DNA of 64,000 nucleotides from Nematostella vectensis. Taxonomy: Eukaryota; Cnidaria; Anthozoa; Actiniaria; Edwardsiidae. The notes below the pieces were generated by a model. The model had not been told where the DNA came from and searched no databases. It saw nothing but the letters and a program-made list of their open reading frames with translations. Position 1 is the stretch's first letter. Each line of letters begins with the position of its first letter. Below, piece by piece: positions 1-12,139 of this stretch. A program made the position numbers and the translations under genes. The stretch is from NCBI RefSeq assembly GCF_932526225.1, contig NC_064046.1, forward strand, positions 14,085,408 through 14,149,407. Direction: 5' to 3'.

Positions 1-105
1 AAAAAGCTGTGTCACGAAGGTACAATTCGCTGGCTTTCAATTATCATAAAGCCCCAGTGACTTAATTAAGACTTTCTTTCGTAACCTCTACCTCTTTGTC
101 TTCAG

Positions 106-3100
106 CGTGCGCTTTCAGATGCACAGTGATGACTTCTTGTGGAGTAACGTGGAAGCCTCAGAGAAGGCTCAGGTTCTATTTGTCGCATGGGACCAAACAG
201 ATAACAAGACCAGTGGCGTTCACAACTTCACTTTCCCACCCAGCGAAAGTAGCTCCATTAGTAAGAAGTTCGTAATGGCTTTTGCCACTAGGAATGGATG
301 TGACGGTAAACCAGGTTCTCGAGGGAGAGTTGATGCCTGTGGTAGGTGCGGCGGCGACGGGGTTTGGTGCCGTGGCTGCGATAACATTCCATTCTCTGGA
401 GCTATTAAAGGTATGTCCATCGATGAATTGAGATTGTTAGCCAGTACTGGGTTAAAAAGACAATTTGATATTAGTGTAGGCCTCGTTATCCTGGGTACCA
501 GAGCCTCTTGACTTCTATCGCCCAGTGACGCTCAGCCACAATGTCCACAGGAGGCTCCTGCTCCCAGGGGAAGGCTTTATTAACACCAACATCTATCACT
601 TTTAAAACCGTATAATTCATACCTTTATTCTAGGGTTTCATTTTGTGTTCTGTCCTCATTATAGATCACTGCGGGAACTGCACTGGAGGCACGACAAATT
701 TAACTTTCAACTTCAGAAAGGATTGTGCTGGAACCTGTGGTTCTGCTTTCACGGGCCCTTGCGGTCTATGTCAATCGGCTGGAAAATTTAAAAACTTTAC
801 TGACTGCTCTGGGACGTGCTTCGGTGGCGCCACGATTAACAGGTGAGAATGAAAATGCCTGTATAGAGAAACAAGACGGCTAATAGAGTTAAAGCGTAAT
901 TGTGTTAATATCACAAATGGGGAATTGTGAAAGAGTGACAAATGGAAAAGTGAGTTTCTTGAGAGACGAACGAAAAGGTCAACGAATAAGTGACGGATAA
1001 AAATCGAATGTACCACGCATGTCCACAGGAGAAACCAACAAAAAGAAGGTCAATTCTTATTGGAAGGTCTTTGCAAATACTGTCGCTCCCCCCCCCCCCC
1101 CTCAGCAAATCAATAGGTACAAGTCTAGAAGAGTGCTCAATAAATGTGACATCATTAGCTATGATGTGATATCATTGGCTATGCATGAAAGTGTAACAAC
1201 TGTAAACAACAGAAAGTGTAACAACAGAAAGTGTAACAACTGTCACAACAAAAACTGCATAGCGATCCACTGTTTTTATAGAGGTTTAAAGAATGTCAAT
1301 CACCCACTCCTTGTTATTGTGTATCATTGAAAATACAACGGTTTATTCGCAAGGAAACTTCGAAATAACAATCTGCGAATGAACTCTGATATCTTAATGA
1401 CGATATTTGATTGACAATATCTTGGTAAATTGCTTAAATTAGCCGATGGAAATTGATGCTTATGTGACTCGCCATAGTGCGTGATTGGCCTTCTTTTAGG
1501 CTGAAGTTTTTCGAATTACCGTCTAAAGAAATATATTTTTACCTTCAAGGTGCGGAAACTGCGTCGGAGGCAATACAGGAAATCCTTCGAATCAGGGAGA
1601 GGACGCGTGTGGTATTTGTGGTGGAGATGGCTCAAGTTGCCTCGACTGCGCTGGCCAAGCCAATGGTCCCAGTAAAGTTGACATTTGCGGCAGCTGCTTA
1701 AATCCAACCAGCCCTTCATTCAACTCTGCTTGCACGAAGCTGTCAGCCGTGACCCCAGCAAGCGGTGTCGACACTGGAGGGACCAGGATCACTATCAAAG
1801 GGGCAGGCCTTACGCGGATTACCTCGGCTGCCTGTTACTTCGTCAATAGCACTGGAGAGTAAGTTATAGTAGCTGTATAAATAGTCTGTTACGATTAGAG
1901 TAGTTTAATTGGTGTTTTCATGATAGCAAAACAGGAAAAATGGTTGTTATAAAAATCGTCGCTTTTTCGCCCAATGTTTGATATGACTGGATTCGGTGCA
2001 AATGAAGTAGTAACACCAATGATGATGATTGAACGATATTTACAATAACGATAGAGACGATAATAAATGATACAATGATGGCCGTGATGACGCCTGATTT
2101 ACCGTCAATAGATAGTATTCATTGATTAACACTGTTTTCACTATATAGCTATGCCACACCGGCCGTCACTAAAACGGCCACAGAACTGACGTTCACCATG
2201 AGCGCAATCGAGGCCGGAGTCTACCAAGTGAAGTGCAGATTTGATGGGGCCGCCACAGACTACTTCACTACCACCAACTTCACCGCGTACGATAAGAGCG
2301 CTATGACAATATCATCAATCACTCCAGCAAGGGTCATAGCCAACAGCGGAGCCTTAACTGTCAATATCACAGGGACTGGCTTCGTCGACACGGGGTATAT
2401 CCGATGTGTGAGTGACGTTGGTTTTAGCTCCCCTGCTACCTTTATTAGTTCCACTGATGTCCAGTGCTCATTTCCGAACCGTCAGAAGTCCAAGGCCATG
2501 AAAGTGTCCGTATCAATGGGGCAGCAAGACACAGAGATCCTTGGTAACCGCTTTGCGAATTTCGAGTTCTACGTGCAAGGACCTATGCCCGTCAGCGCCG
2601 CGTTTACTAATAATCTCCAGGCAATCCTGGTCACCATGAGCAAGCCCTCGGTGTCTAGTTCTGGTGAAGCTTGCACCCCGTTATTTACAGACACATCCTC
2701 GTTTGGAACACAAGCGAAATGTGTGTTCCGTACGCCTTTGAAGATGTTCATACTTCTGCGAGGTTCGCCTTCTCTGACGCCTGGAAATGTCATTCAATTC
2801 AACGCTTCAACATTAACAGTGCTAAGGGAGGACGTTACTGTGGCTTCAACTGCCATAACAAACCTGACAGTTAGCGGTCCTGCCAAAACCCCACCTCTTT
2901 CCGCCATCTTATCGGGACCGAACAAAGTCGGTGAGTTAATAGCAATGCTTTATCAATACATACCAAACGGGGCATAGGAATTTTGGGCAATGTGTAAAAA
3001 ATGTTTTGTTTTTGTTTTCAATAAAAAAAAACATGAAGACAACTGCGCAAAATATAAAACCTAGATCCTACTTCTGTGAGACTTTCTCATCAAGATAGAA

Positions 3101-6100
3101 ATATAGCTATCCATAGATTATTCAATTTTTAACAATAAATTGAGGCCGGTTTTATTCGATGGATATAATTTTACGGTGATCCAAGTGAATATATTTTGCA
3201 ACCGAAACGTCTCTAAACCAGCTCGTATCTAGTCCTTAGCAAATCGTGCTTTCGTCCCAGGTGTGTGCGGAAAGATCAAGCTAGACGCCTCTCGCTCATT
3301 CGGTGGCGGAGGACGCAGACTGACTTTCTCGTGGGGAGTGGCCTGGGCCTCTGACACTCCCACACCGACCTCGGCCGCCAACACTGATCTGGCCCGCCTA
3401 CAAGATATGCTTCAGTCGGAGACAGGAGCCAGGGTGACCATCAGGAACAGCACTAACCTCCTCCCTAACTTTAAGTATGAGTTCCGTGTTTCCGTGTCCA
3501 ATTTCCTGGGTGCATCAAGCGAGAACGCCACTCTTGTTGTTACTCGTGAAAACAAGCAGTTGCCAATCATCGAGGTCGGGCACAAGGTTCGCCAGGTCAA
3601 GGCCTCGCGGGATGTTACACTGCAAGGTGAGACATAGAGATGATGATGATGATGATGAAAAAGGTGATGATGACAATGATGACAATGGTGATACTGATAA
3701 TGATTGTGAAGATGACAATCAAAAATGATAACCATGATAATGACTATGATGAAAACGATTATGATAATGATAATACTGATGATGATGGTGATTATGATAA
3801 TGACAATGATGATAATAACGAAGATGAAGATGAAGAAGAAGATGATGATGATGCTGACGACGACCATGGGTGGCGTAGTGGTTATGATAGAGATCATAAT
3901 GATGATAATGGTGGTGGCGATATAACGATGGCGATGGTTCGTATTCTCATGAATCCTGTTTTATTCCAGCCAAGGCGGTCCTTTCACCATGCTTGGATCC
4001 CTCAGTTGCTGCATCAGTCTTGTTCTCTTGGGAAATCGACGCCGTCGGGATTGATCTTGGTGTTACTGATAAACCACGCCTTAGAATCAAGCAGGCCACC
4101 CTAGAAGGTGGAAAGGTACGAGTTCTGGAAACAACCTAGAGAAATAAAATGGAGCCGTTTTATTCGAGGATAAATTATTTCACAGTGGTTCTGTCAAGTC
4201 ATATCTTATAATCTTTTTTGTAGACATACACCCTGACAGTCACCGCAGCAATGGCATCGGACCAGACGCTCTCTTCGACTAAGAGCATCACCCTGAACGT
4301 GGAAAGCTCCCCATTGGTTGCACGTATCAGGGGCGGAGCTACAAAGGTGGTTGGTGCCACATCTACCATGACGATGGACGCATCTCCGTCCATTGACCCG
4401 GACAAGACAAGCGAGACTGCTTGGTATCGATGGGCGTGCTTTGACAGCTCAGAGAATCCATGCTTCAGGCCTGACCCAGTTAACGCTGGAAGACAGATAA
4501 GGGTCACCTTCCCGACTACGGCCCAAGTGTCTTTTAGCGTAGCGGATTACCTCAGCTCCAACCAACAGTACAAGTTCAAGATGACATTTAACAAAGGGTC
4601 GCGGTCGGATTCCACAGAAATGACCGTTATCGTCAAGGCAGGTGATCCACCTCGAGTCACCATCCGCCCTCAGACAAACAGCAAAGAAAACCCAAGCGAA
4701 GTTGTCAAGATTAAGGCATTGGTCAGCTCAACATTACCCTCCACTAACGTGACTTGGGAGAGCGTTGAAGAAGACGGTTTTGCTTACCTCGATCTATCAA
4801 CCGCTGGAACTATACTTACTCCGCTACAGTTTACCTTCGAGAAGGCTTCTGGACGGGCCAAGGCAACCCGCGGATGTGCGTTGGTTATTGCCAAAGACAA
4901 GTTGTCGGGTGGCGTGCAGTATAAGTTCCGTTTGACTGCTAAGCATCGTGACTCTGACGCTTATGGCGATGCAGTGATCAGAACGAACGCAGCCCCCTCA
5001 CAGGGTGAGCATCTATGGAAAAAGGGATGGAGAAAGGCGTAAGATATGGAAAGGGAAGGAAAAGATTAATGAAGAGGGGATGGAGAAAGGTGTAAGATAT
5101 GGAAAGGGAAGGGAAAGATTAATGAAGATGAGATGAAGAAAGGTGTAAGATATGGAAAGGGAAGGGAAAGATTAATGAAGAGGGGATGAAGAAAGGTGTA
5201 AGATATGGAAAGGGAAGGGAAAGATTAATGTAGATGGGATGAAGAAAGGTGTAGAGGATGGGAAAAAAGGGTGAAAATCTCCTGGAAGAAAGAGAGAAAG
5301 TTAATGAGGTGTAAAAGAAAAGTAGTTCAAAAGATATAAGGGATAAATAGGAAAGAAAATAGAGAAAAGCGTCTATGACAGGAGGGAAGAGGAATGGGGA
5401 AAAATATCGTGGCTACTTTCGTGGAGAATAGAAGGGCGGACTTGATGAGAACTCCATCATTTATAACAGGACATGCGCACTCAGAAAGCATCTATTGAAT
5501 GTGGAGATAAGAAGATAACAGGAAAATGATAATAGGACATGAAAGGAAAGAAGTCACATATATCACCAGGATCTGCTCATTCCTCGCAACTCTTGTGTCT
5601 AACAGTGCACTTGTCTAATTCTCAGGTACATTGACCGTAAGCCCATCTAATGGTACTTCTATGGAGACCGTCTTCACCGTAACAGCTGGGGAGGGGTGGT
5701 CTGATGATGCCGATGACTTGCCTCTCAACTACCAGTTTGGTTACATTGATCCTAGGACCAATAAAGAAGAGTTACAAGGGATGTTTGGAGGATCGAACCA
5801 GAGGGAAATCAAGTTTCCTCCAGGTAAGAATCAGCTTAATTTTTCGCATCATGCAAATCGTTACACTCTTAGTCTATTCTTGGTCTAGCTGAAGTAAGAA
5901 AGCTTTGCTTTGCTTAATGGGAAAGATAAATCATTAGTGAAGGACAAGGGGATGAATCAATCAACGGAAGGTAACACATCCCACTCCCTCTCGGTAAGCA
6001 ATACAGCTCATAAGGCCTAGCAGGATTGGCTTGATTGTCTCATTGTTCTATTTTATTCTCGTTCTAATCCCCCCCCCAATTGTTTTGTCTGTGGTGCATC

Positions 6101-9100
6101 AGTCCAATAAGGTGAAATCTTCTGAGAGCTGCTACATGACCCTACCCGGCTGCCCCTGTAGTTAATAAAAACTTTTATCCCATACCTATCATCACCTGCT
6201 GGACATTGTCCACCAGCTGATGAGAATAACGCCGGAAGCCTCACAGCATTCCTAGGCCCTTTTCCCTTTTATCCCATACCACCCCCTACCGCCCCCTTCA
6301 GCTTATGCGCCGTATCTTGTCCAACCAGGTGATGAGAATAACGCCGGAAGCCTCACAGCATTCCTAGGCCCTTTTCCCTTTTATCCCATACCACCCCCTA
6401 CCGCCCCCTTCAGCTTATGCGCCGTATCTTGTCCCACCAGGTGATGAGAATAACGCCGGAAGCCTCACAGCATTCCTAGGCCCTTTTCCCTTTTATCCCA
6501 TACCACCCCCTACCGCCCCCTTCAGCTTATGCGCCGTATCTTGTCCAACCAGGTGATGAGAATAACGCCGGAAGCCTCACAGCATTCCTAGGCCCTTTTC
6601 CCTTTTATCCCATACCACCCCCTACCGCCCCCTTCAGCTTATGCACCGTATCTTGTCCAACCAGCTGATGAGAATAACGCCGGAAGCCTCACAGCATTCC
6701 TAGGCCCTTTCCCTTTTATCCCATACCACCCCCTACCGCCCCCTTCAGCTTATGCGCCGTATCTTGTCCCACCAGGTGATGAGAATAACGCCGGAAGCCT
6801 CACAGCATTCCTAGGCCCTTTTCCCTTTTATCCCATACCACACCCTACCGCCCCCTTCAGCTTATGCGCCGTATCTTGTCCCACCAGGTGATGAGAATAA
6901 CGCCAGAAGCCTCACAGTATTCGTGAACGTGAAAGACCAGCTGGGCGCCGTGACGCGTCAGACAGCCACCATCACTGTGATGCCTGTCGCGGTCACTACC
7001 GCCATCCTAGACAACGCAAAGGACGACATTTTGAAGAGCTTTGAATCTGCAGACTGGAACTCTGCTTTAGGTAAGTCACGCCGTCATGCACTCCTTACGT
7101 GACTTAGTCACATCCTGGAACGTACCAAGAAGCGTGACTGCTGAATCGTCACGCAAGGTCGCCAAGACAAAATAGGGAAATAACCAATGACGTAAAGCTA
7201 AATGTATCAATGTGTCGAGTAGTATTACTCTAATGCCCACTTTAGTCACGCCACAAAAAGGAAACCCGCGTATTAATTCAAACACCATCCTACTTCGTAC
7301 ATACGTAATAAGTTATATCTGACATTCTTTTTTATGTTATTTTTAGGAAACATGGGAGCATTGTTGTCCGCCGTCCCGTGCGGGCCTGTTAACGACCCCG
7401 TCCAGGCTGCCGCTATCACGTCAATGAAGGAATCATTTGCTGGAAGTGTAAGTCGAAAAAAACAAAATGTTATGTTTACTTGGATTATGTTCTCTTTCTA
7501 CCATTTTATCTTGGCATGATATTGTTCAAGGCTGCTCCGGGATGATGCATATTTGATTGCATACATAATAGCTCTCTCATTTCGTTGGGAGCTTTCTCTA
7601 GTATGTCTGATGGGCCTTGTCCATTTACGTCTGATGCGTCTTGTTCTTTAAGGCTTAAAATTGAACCTTTGTTCTTTATTGCTCTAACTTACCGAGCACT
7701 TGTTCTTACCGACTATCCTTGATTTTCTCTTCACTGCTATCGTGTGCCGATGACTTGTTAACCGATCATTTGCTCTCACGGCTATCAATTGATCATTCGT
7801 TCTTTGCTGCTTTCGACTAAACGATCACTTGTTCTTTGCTGCTATTGACTACGATCACTTTCTTTGCTGCTATCGACTACGATCACATTCGTTGCTGCTA
7901 TCGACTACGATCACTTGTTCTTTGCTGCTATCGACTAACCGATCACTTGTTCTTTGCTGCTATCGAATAACCGATCACTTGTTCTTTGCTGCTATCGACT
8001 AACCGATCTTTTGTTCTTCTCCACTCAGACCATGAACATCCTCGAGTCAGGAGGCGTCACTGATGACCCAGCTGCCAAGCGCACGATGTATTGCTCGATG
8101 GGGTCCATCACTAATTGTGGCAAGTCAATGTCGTCTAAAGTCAAGTTAAGAGCCTTTAGACTAATCAAGGGCATAGAATGTTGCTCATCTGGGTCAAGGC
8201 GTAAGAGGCGTGCCACGGGGGGTTCTGGATCGGGCGAGACCTACACAGAGCAAGAGGTATAGTATAATAATGTAGTATAGCTATATACCTCTTAACAGGC
8301 TCATGCACGGGGTGGGGGGGGGGGGGGGGCACGCACCCCAACCCCTTACCATTGGCCGCTCAAAAGTAGGCAATTTCTTATCAAAGAATCGTCAATTCAA
8401 ATACTTTAATATGACACCTGTGCATCCCCTATCTTGGGCCGTGTTCCTAGAATGTAGGTTAACGCTAACCAAGGGATGAGTGCACTTTCTATCCAATGAC
8501 ATGTCCAGATAGCCGTATTCATCTCTGAGTTATCCCTGGTTCAACCTGCCTTATAGCAACCGGCCCCTGGAAACGCGCCTGAAGTAACTCGAGAGGCAAG
8601 AAGTAGTACATAATGACGCTTAACGCATTTCATCAAATTCCTTTAAGTAGTTTTCCTGTATCCCTATGATCTTTGCTCACAGGCGGAACAAGCTTTGTCA
8701 ATCCTGAGTAACCTGATCGATGCCAGCTCCTACGACTCCGCCTCCATGACTCTGAAGAACGACTTCCGCCCTGTCGTGGACTCCTCCGGTGTCAAGGTTT
8801 GCCGAGGGGTAGCTGTCGGCATGCCCGCTGTTATGGTCAACGATCAACTCGTAGTGCTTCGTGTTGAGAAGAATTCCCTGGCCAATGTTGACACCCAGTT
8901 TACGGATATTGCCTGTAATGACTGCCCGGATTATCTCAGTAACAGCGCGAAGGTTCTGCTTGGTGCGTCCATCAAGTCCGCGTACGCTTCCTGGGATTGT
9001 AACTCTGGTGGTGACACTTGTACTGGTGTATGTTTGGACACGTCACAGGTAGGCCTCGTAGGAAACGCTCCGAACTTTGTGGTTTTGCTGGCAATGGGCT

Positions 9101-11233
9101 GAGTGATTCACAGAAAGCATAAAGTTTATTAAAAAAGTGTTTGACTATCAAGTAAGCCCTTTTATCAATATCATAGAAATACACGAAAGGATGTAAATCC
9201 ACTACCATGTTAATTGTGCGCTTTCGGATGTAACGACTTCTCCAAATTATCCAAAGCACGTTACGATAGTTTTGAATATATATTTGATATATTGGAATCC
9301 AATATCTGAACTTCAAAAACCCTGCTCTCGTATTTGCTATAAAGTAGTTTCGTTTTATGCGCACTCAAGAAGAGGATCCCAATTGCGATTGTTTGTAACG
9401 TTGTTCTCAGGGGCCTCTAATAGGGGCGTAGCCAGCATTTTTCCTTGGGGGGTAGAGGGGGCAAGAACGTCCGTTTCCAACTGAGACGTAACGACTAAGA
9501 CGAAAAAGAACGTAATTGAACCAGAAAGGTGGGACCCTGGGCTAGCCTCCTGGCTACGCCCCTCTGTCTAACCACTTGTCCTGATTCGAATTCTTGTCTG
9601 AGGGTTTCATTTTTGTCCTCCAAAAAACCCAAAAGAATAAAAAATAAGAAGAATTAGTTTATTGATACTGTTACGCGTCCACTAACTCTTATTGCTGTTT
9701 TCTTCACTTGCAGTTTGTATACGACATCCTTAGCACATCAGTGGATAACACATCGCTTACGAATGTCGTCGACGTCAAGCTTTTCAACCCGGAAACTTAC
9801 GCCACTGTGTCCGTCAGCTCGTTGGCCACACCGATGACTTATCGATTGCCGCTCAAGACTAATGTCACCGTTGACACTAACAGCACCTACCTCGCCGTAA
9901 GTAATCAATACTCAATCGGCGCCTGCTTGTGGTAATATCACATGCATTAGAAGTGAGCCCTCCATCTCGTGAATCACATTGAAGTGACCACATAGCCCGT
10001 CCCTGAAACCCGAGGTATCCGTCGCCCTTTCCTTTCGCCGTCGCCCTACTTTAATTAACGACATTTTTGTCTACAATAGTGCAAACGTTGGTCTTCTGGT
10101 TCATGGGTGACCACCGGATGCGTAACGACACAGACGCTTGTGTCTGATAACGGTACCGACTACGTAGAGTGCAACTGCACAGAGACCGGCTACATAATGG
10201 CCTTCACCGCCAACGAGGCACCCATTGTGACAACACTCGCGCCTTCGACCACCCCACCCACCACCACCACCACCACCGCGCCTGTCGCTACCACAATCCG
10301 GCGAGTCCGGTTTGCTCTTGTTGGGGATTATGACACCTTGGTTACTCCTGCAACTGAGAACGAACTAAAGGCGAATATCTCCAAGGCGTTGGCTTCAACT
10401 ATGGGCTTACCCGTGTCGCGAATTGTTAATATGACGCTTTCAAAGGGTAGCATTGTTGTAAACTTCGCCTTGGTTGCACCGGCGAATGAAACCTCAACGG
10501 ATTTGAAGACATACGCCGACAAGCTCAACACTGCCATTACGTCCTCCACCTTCACTGTCGAGACGTCTTCCGGTACACTCAAGGCCGATCCAGCGTCCTT
10601 CTCTACCACAGAGGGTAATGAGCAACCCACCGCTCCTGCTCCACCCATCTCGCCAACAGAGAGTGGCCTTACGGAGACCGAGAAGATCATTATAGGATGC
10701 GTAGTGGGCGGTGTATTGCTTATTGTATTGATAGTTGTCGTTGTCGTCTGCACCAAGAAGAAACAAAGCAATAGGCGAAGTATGAAGGTTTCTCCTGAAA
10801 GTTCCCGGGCTCAGCTTCGAGAGGGCGAAAACATGGAGATGGACGGCAGAAACAATAAAGGTAATAAAAAATATACATACATACCTTATTGGCTAGATGT
10901 TTAAGTAAAGAAGCACCCTGTTGAAAAGTTGCTATGGTAACACGTGGTTTCTGCTTAAGTCTGTGAATTGGTAATTTCAACATTAAGAAGTTCGCGGAAA
11001 TATTGATCTTTTTGTGCAGCTCAACATGCACTCGAGACTGAAAATAAACTATTAATCCCTGTGTAAGAAACGCCTTAAAACGCCTTAAACGCCGTAAAAA
11101 AGTTAACTCAAAACTTTGCAGTTAGCATTCATTTTGGACAATGACTTATGCAAGTAAGCCAACAAGTTAAATGTGATTGTTTTCGTTTGCTTTTTCAGTT
11201 GATGGAAACTACAACGAAGGTGTAGACGCATAG
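106..11233 (+). CDS. REJ/IPT/GPS-like/SEA-like single-pass receptor, 3' 15 exons (5' end outside window)
   Basis: Fifteen exons join in one open frame through GT-AG introns: 106-410, 665-842, 1550-1858, 2149-2930, 3261-3626, 3970-4115, 4224-5004, 5626-5823, 6888-7070, 7347-7447, 8029-8256, 8683-9048, 9714-9896, 10080-10860, 11199-11233 (TAG). They give 1,646 codons. The start lies upstream of the window. Domains in order (numbering from the first codon seen): Cys-rich CGRCGGDG/CGNC/CGICGGDG modules (about 65-210), IPT/TIG folds (about 223-300 and 318-405), a PKD1/REJ-like region (about 500-1100), a furin-like RRKRR site (1173-1177), a GPS-like Cys/Trp motif starting CKRW (1376), a Thr-rich linker, a SEA-like domain (about 1450-1560) with GSIVV at 1498, a transmembrane helix (about 1578-1600) and a basic 45-residue tail. 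The plan resembles sea-urchin REJ/PKDREJ-type sperm receptors but lacks PLAT and channel segments. Most introns in the first half are phase 1. Family assignment is inferred from motifs; exon phases support the model strongly. Confidence 0.85.
1284..1499. mobile_element. MITE, 'TTAAAGAATGYCAATCAC' family, copy 1
   Basis: A segment in the intron between 842 and 1550 starts with TTTAAAGAATGTCAATCAC and ends with GTGATTGGCCTTCTTTTA. The ends are imperfect inverted repeats. Related copies lie at 22649-22880 and about 48050-48250. No coding capacity is visible, so it is a non-autonomous element. Confidence 0.6.
3640..3945. repeat. GAT/GATAAT-rich microsatellite in receptor intron
   Basis: About 300 bases built from GATGAT, GATAAT and GATGAC units lie between the donor at 3627 and the acceptor at 3969. 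All frames read as Asp/Met/Ile runs, which are artefacts of the repeat and not genes. Confidence 0.9.
5025..5265 (+). repeat. 53-bp minisatellite in receptor intron
   Basis: A purine-rich unit containing GTAAGATATGGAAAGGGAAG recurs about every 53 bases for four to five copies, just inside the 5' part of the intron that starts at 5005. Copies differ by single bases. Confidence 0.85.
6170..6905 (+). repeat. 112-bp tandem array carrying copies of the exon's own splice acceptor and first codons
   Basis: Units of 112 bases (one of 111) end in a pyrimidine-rich tract and CCACCAG or CCAACCAG, then GTGATGAGAATAACGCC. This is the acceptor and opening coding sequence of the exon that truly starts at 6888. 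Exon-like starts fall at 6217, 6329, 6441, 6553, 6665 and 6776, with the real one last. At 6217 and 6665 the first base after the acceptor is C instead of G. The decoy copies diverge from the real exon about 29 bases in (ACAGCATTCCTAGG versus ACAGTATTCGTGAA). The array probably grew by tandem duplication of the intron-exon junction. Confidence 0.92.
7735..8015 (+). repeat. 32-bp minisatellite in receptor intron
   Basis: The unit around CTATCGACTAACCGATCACT plus TGTTCTTTGCTG recurs with small indels up to just before the acceptor at 8028. It fills about half of the intron from 7448 to 8028. Upstream units near 7735 are more diverged. Confidence 0.8.
8290..8405 (-). mobile_element. Diverged copy of the 'GCGTACCCAGG' MITE family
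   Basis: After a long G run, the bases GGCCGCTCAAAAGTAGGCAA and the following AATTTCTTATCAAAGAATC match the interior of the element at 15650-15773. The terminal repeats are worn. It lies in the intron between 8256 and 8683. Confidence 0.45.
8434..8577. repeat. Imperfect inverted repeat (possible MITE) in receptor intron
   Basis: GTAGGTTAACGCTAACCAAG near the left end is mirrored by CCCTGGTTCAACCTGCC on the right, with indels. No target-site duplication is obvious. It may be a small foldback element. Confidence 0.35.
9422..9563. mobile_element. Short MITE with AGGGGCGTAGCCAG termini
   Basis: AGGGGCGTAGCCAG (9422-9435) and its exact complement CTGGCTACGCCCCT (9550-9563) bound 142 bases in the intron between 9048 and 9714. 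The ends resemble hAT-type termini (CAGGGGCG). I found no clean 8-bp target duplication, so the superfamily is uncertain. Confidence 0.7.
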
Positions 11234-11398
11234 AGACCTCCACCACCACCATTCGTACATCAAGCTCAAGTTTGACAACAACAAGAACGAGCTTTTAGTT
11301 CGCTTACCAGTAAATGGCCAAGTAATAAGATAAGACTAGTTTTAGGTCAAGAAAGTCTGGCGGCCCTGGTGAAACAGTGCGTTGTTTCTATTTTGCTG

Positions 11399-11404
11399 AA
11401 TAAA
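11399..11404 (+). terminator. Poly(A) signal AATAAA of the receptor gene
   Basis: A canonical AATAAA lies 166 bases after the receptor stop codon, inside AT-rich sequence. It is the first such hexamer downstream and probably ends the main transcript. A second one near 11958 could give a longer 3' UTR. Confidence 0.6.
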
Positions 11405-12062
11405 ATGGATACTTGTTGACGCGCTAGTGAACACGCCACTCCATTAAAAGTGCACTATTTAAGTTATTTATCCATGTTTTCAACGATTTTATGGTTTAAG
11501 TAAGAAAATATCTATCAATCAGGCCTAAATATTGAAACGTAAATTAAGGGTAACTATGATGACACGTCTCTTAAAGATGTTGCGACACGTGGGCCATGAA
11601 AAACGTAATTCGTAATGATGTGTCCGGTGTCTAGAAGGCATGTGGTTTTTAAGGCATTCTTTTCTACAGTTCTAGAGCTCTACGAGTATATTTCATATTC
11701 GAAAAAGGCATGACAAGGCTCTTTCAGAGTTGCGTTGACCACAAATCATGTCCAATAGAAAAGAACATCTTTCTGTTGTATTTGATTTTCTGTCAACTAC
11801 TGGTCACCCTAGAAAATTCTTTTATAAATATTCTTTTATAAACATCAAGGATGTAAATATTACACGAAGTGCAGTCATCAACAAAGCAAAATGAGTTGCT
11901 TATACGTAAGCCGTAATAATTTATTAACGTTACCGTCTGTTTATTACTGTGTGAATCTAATAAAAATGATTAAATGTTATCTATCTCTTTTTGATCTGCG
12001 CGTGCTTTAAAATTAGTACACAGAAACAAGGAATTCCCCTCTCATTTGGCTAAAATATGCCT

Positions 12063-12139
12063 TCGTCGGGCACGTTTCGGCTAGCTCGTCGGGCACGTTT
12101 CGGCTAGCTCGTCGGGCACGTTTCGGCTAGCTCGTCGGG
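12063..12139 (+). repeat. 23-bp tandem repeat
   Basis: TCGTCGGGCACGTTTCGGCT plus AGC is repeated three times in a row, followed by a partial fourth copy. The copies are essentially identical, so the expansion is recent. It is CpG-rich compared with its surroundings. Confidence 0.9.

Noticed and set aside
3412..4104. Long Asp/Met- or Ile-rich open frames
   Set aside because: They come from the GAT microsatellite inside a receptor intron, with exons on either side in another frame or strand.
6217..6700. CTGATGAG followed by GAAGCC in the 112-bp array as hammerhead cores
   Set aside because: The GAAA element and a stem II are lacking; the text is explained as copied exon sequence.
10328..10771. 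A 147-codon frame on the - strand
   Set aside because: It is the antisense shadow of the receptor's GPS/SEA/TM exon, which is supported by splice phases and motifs.
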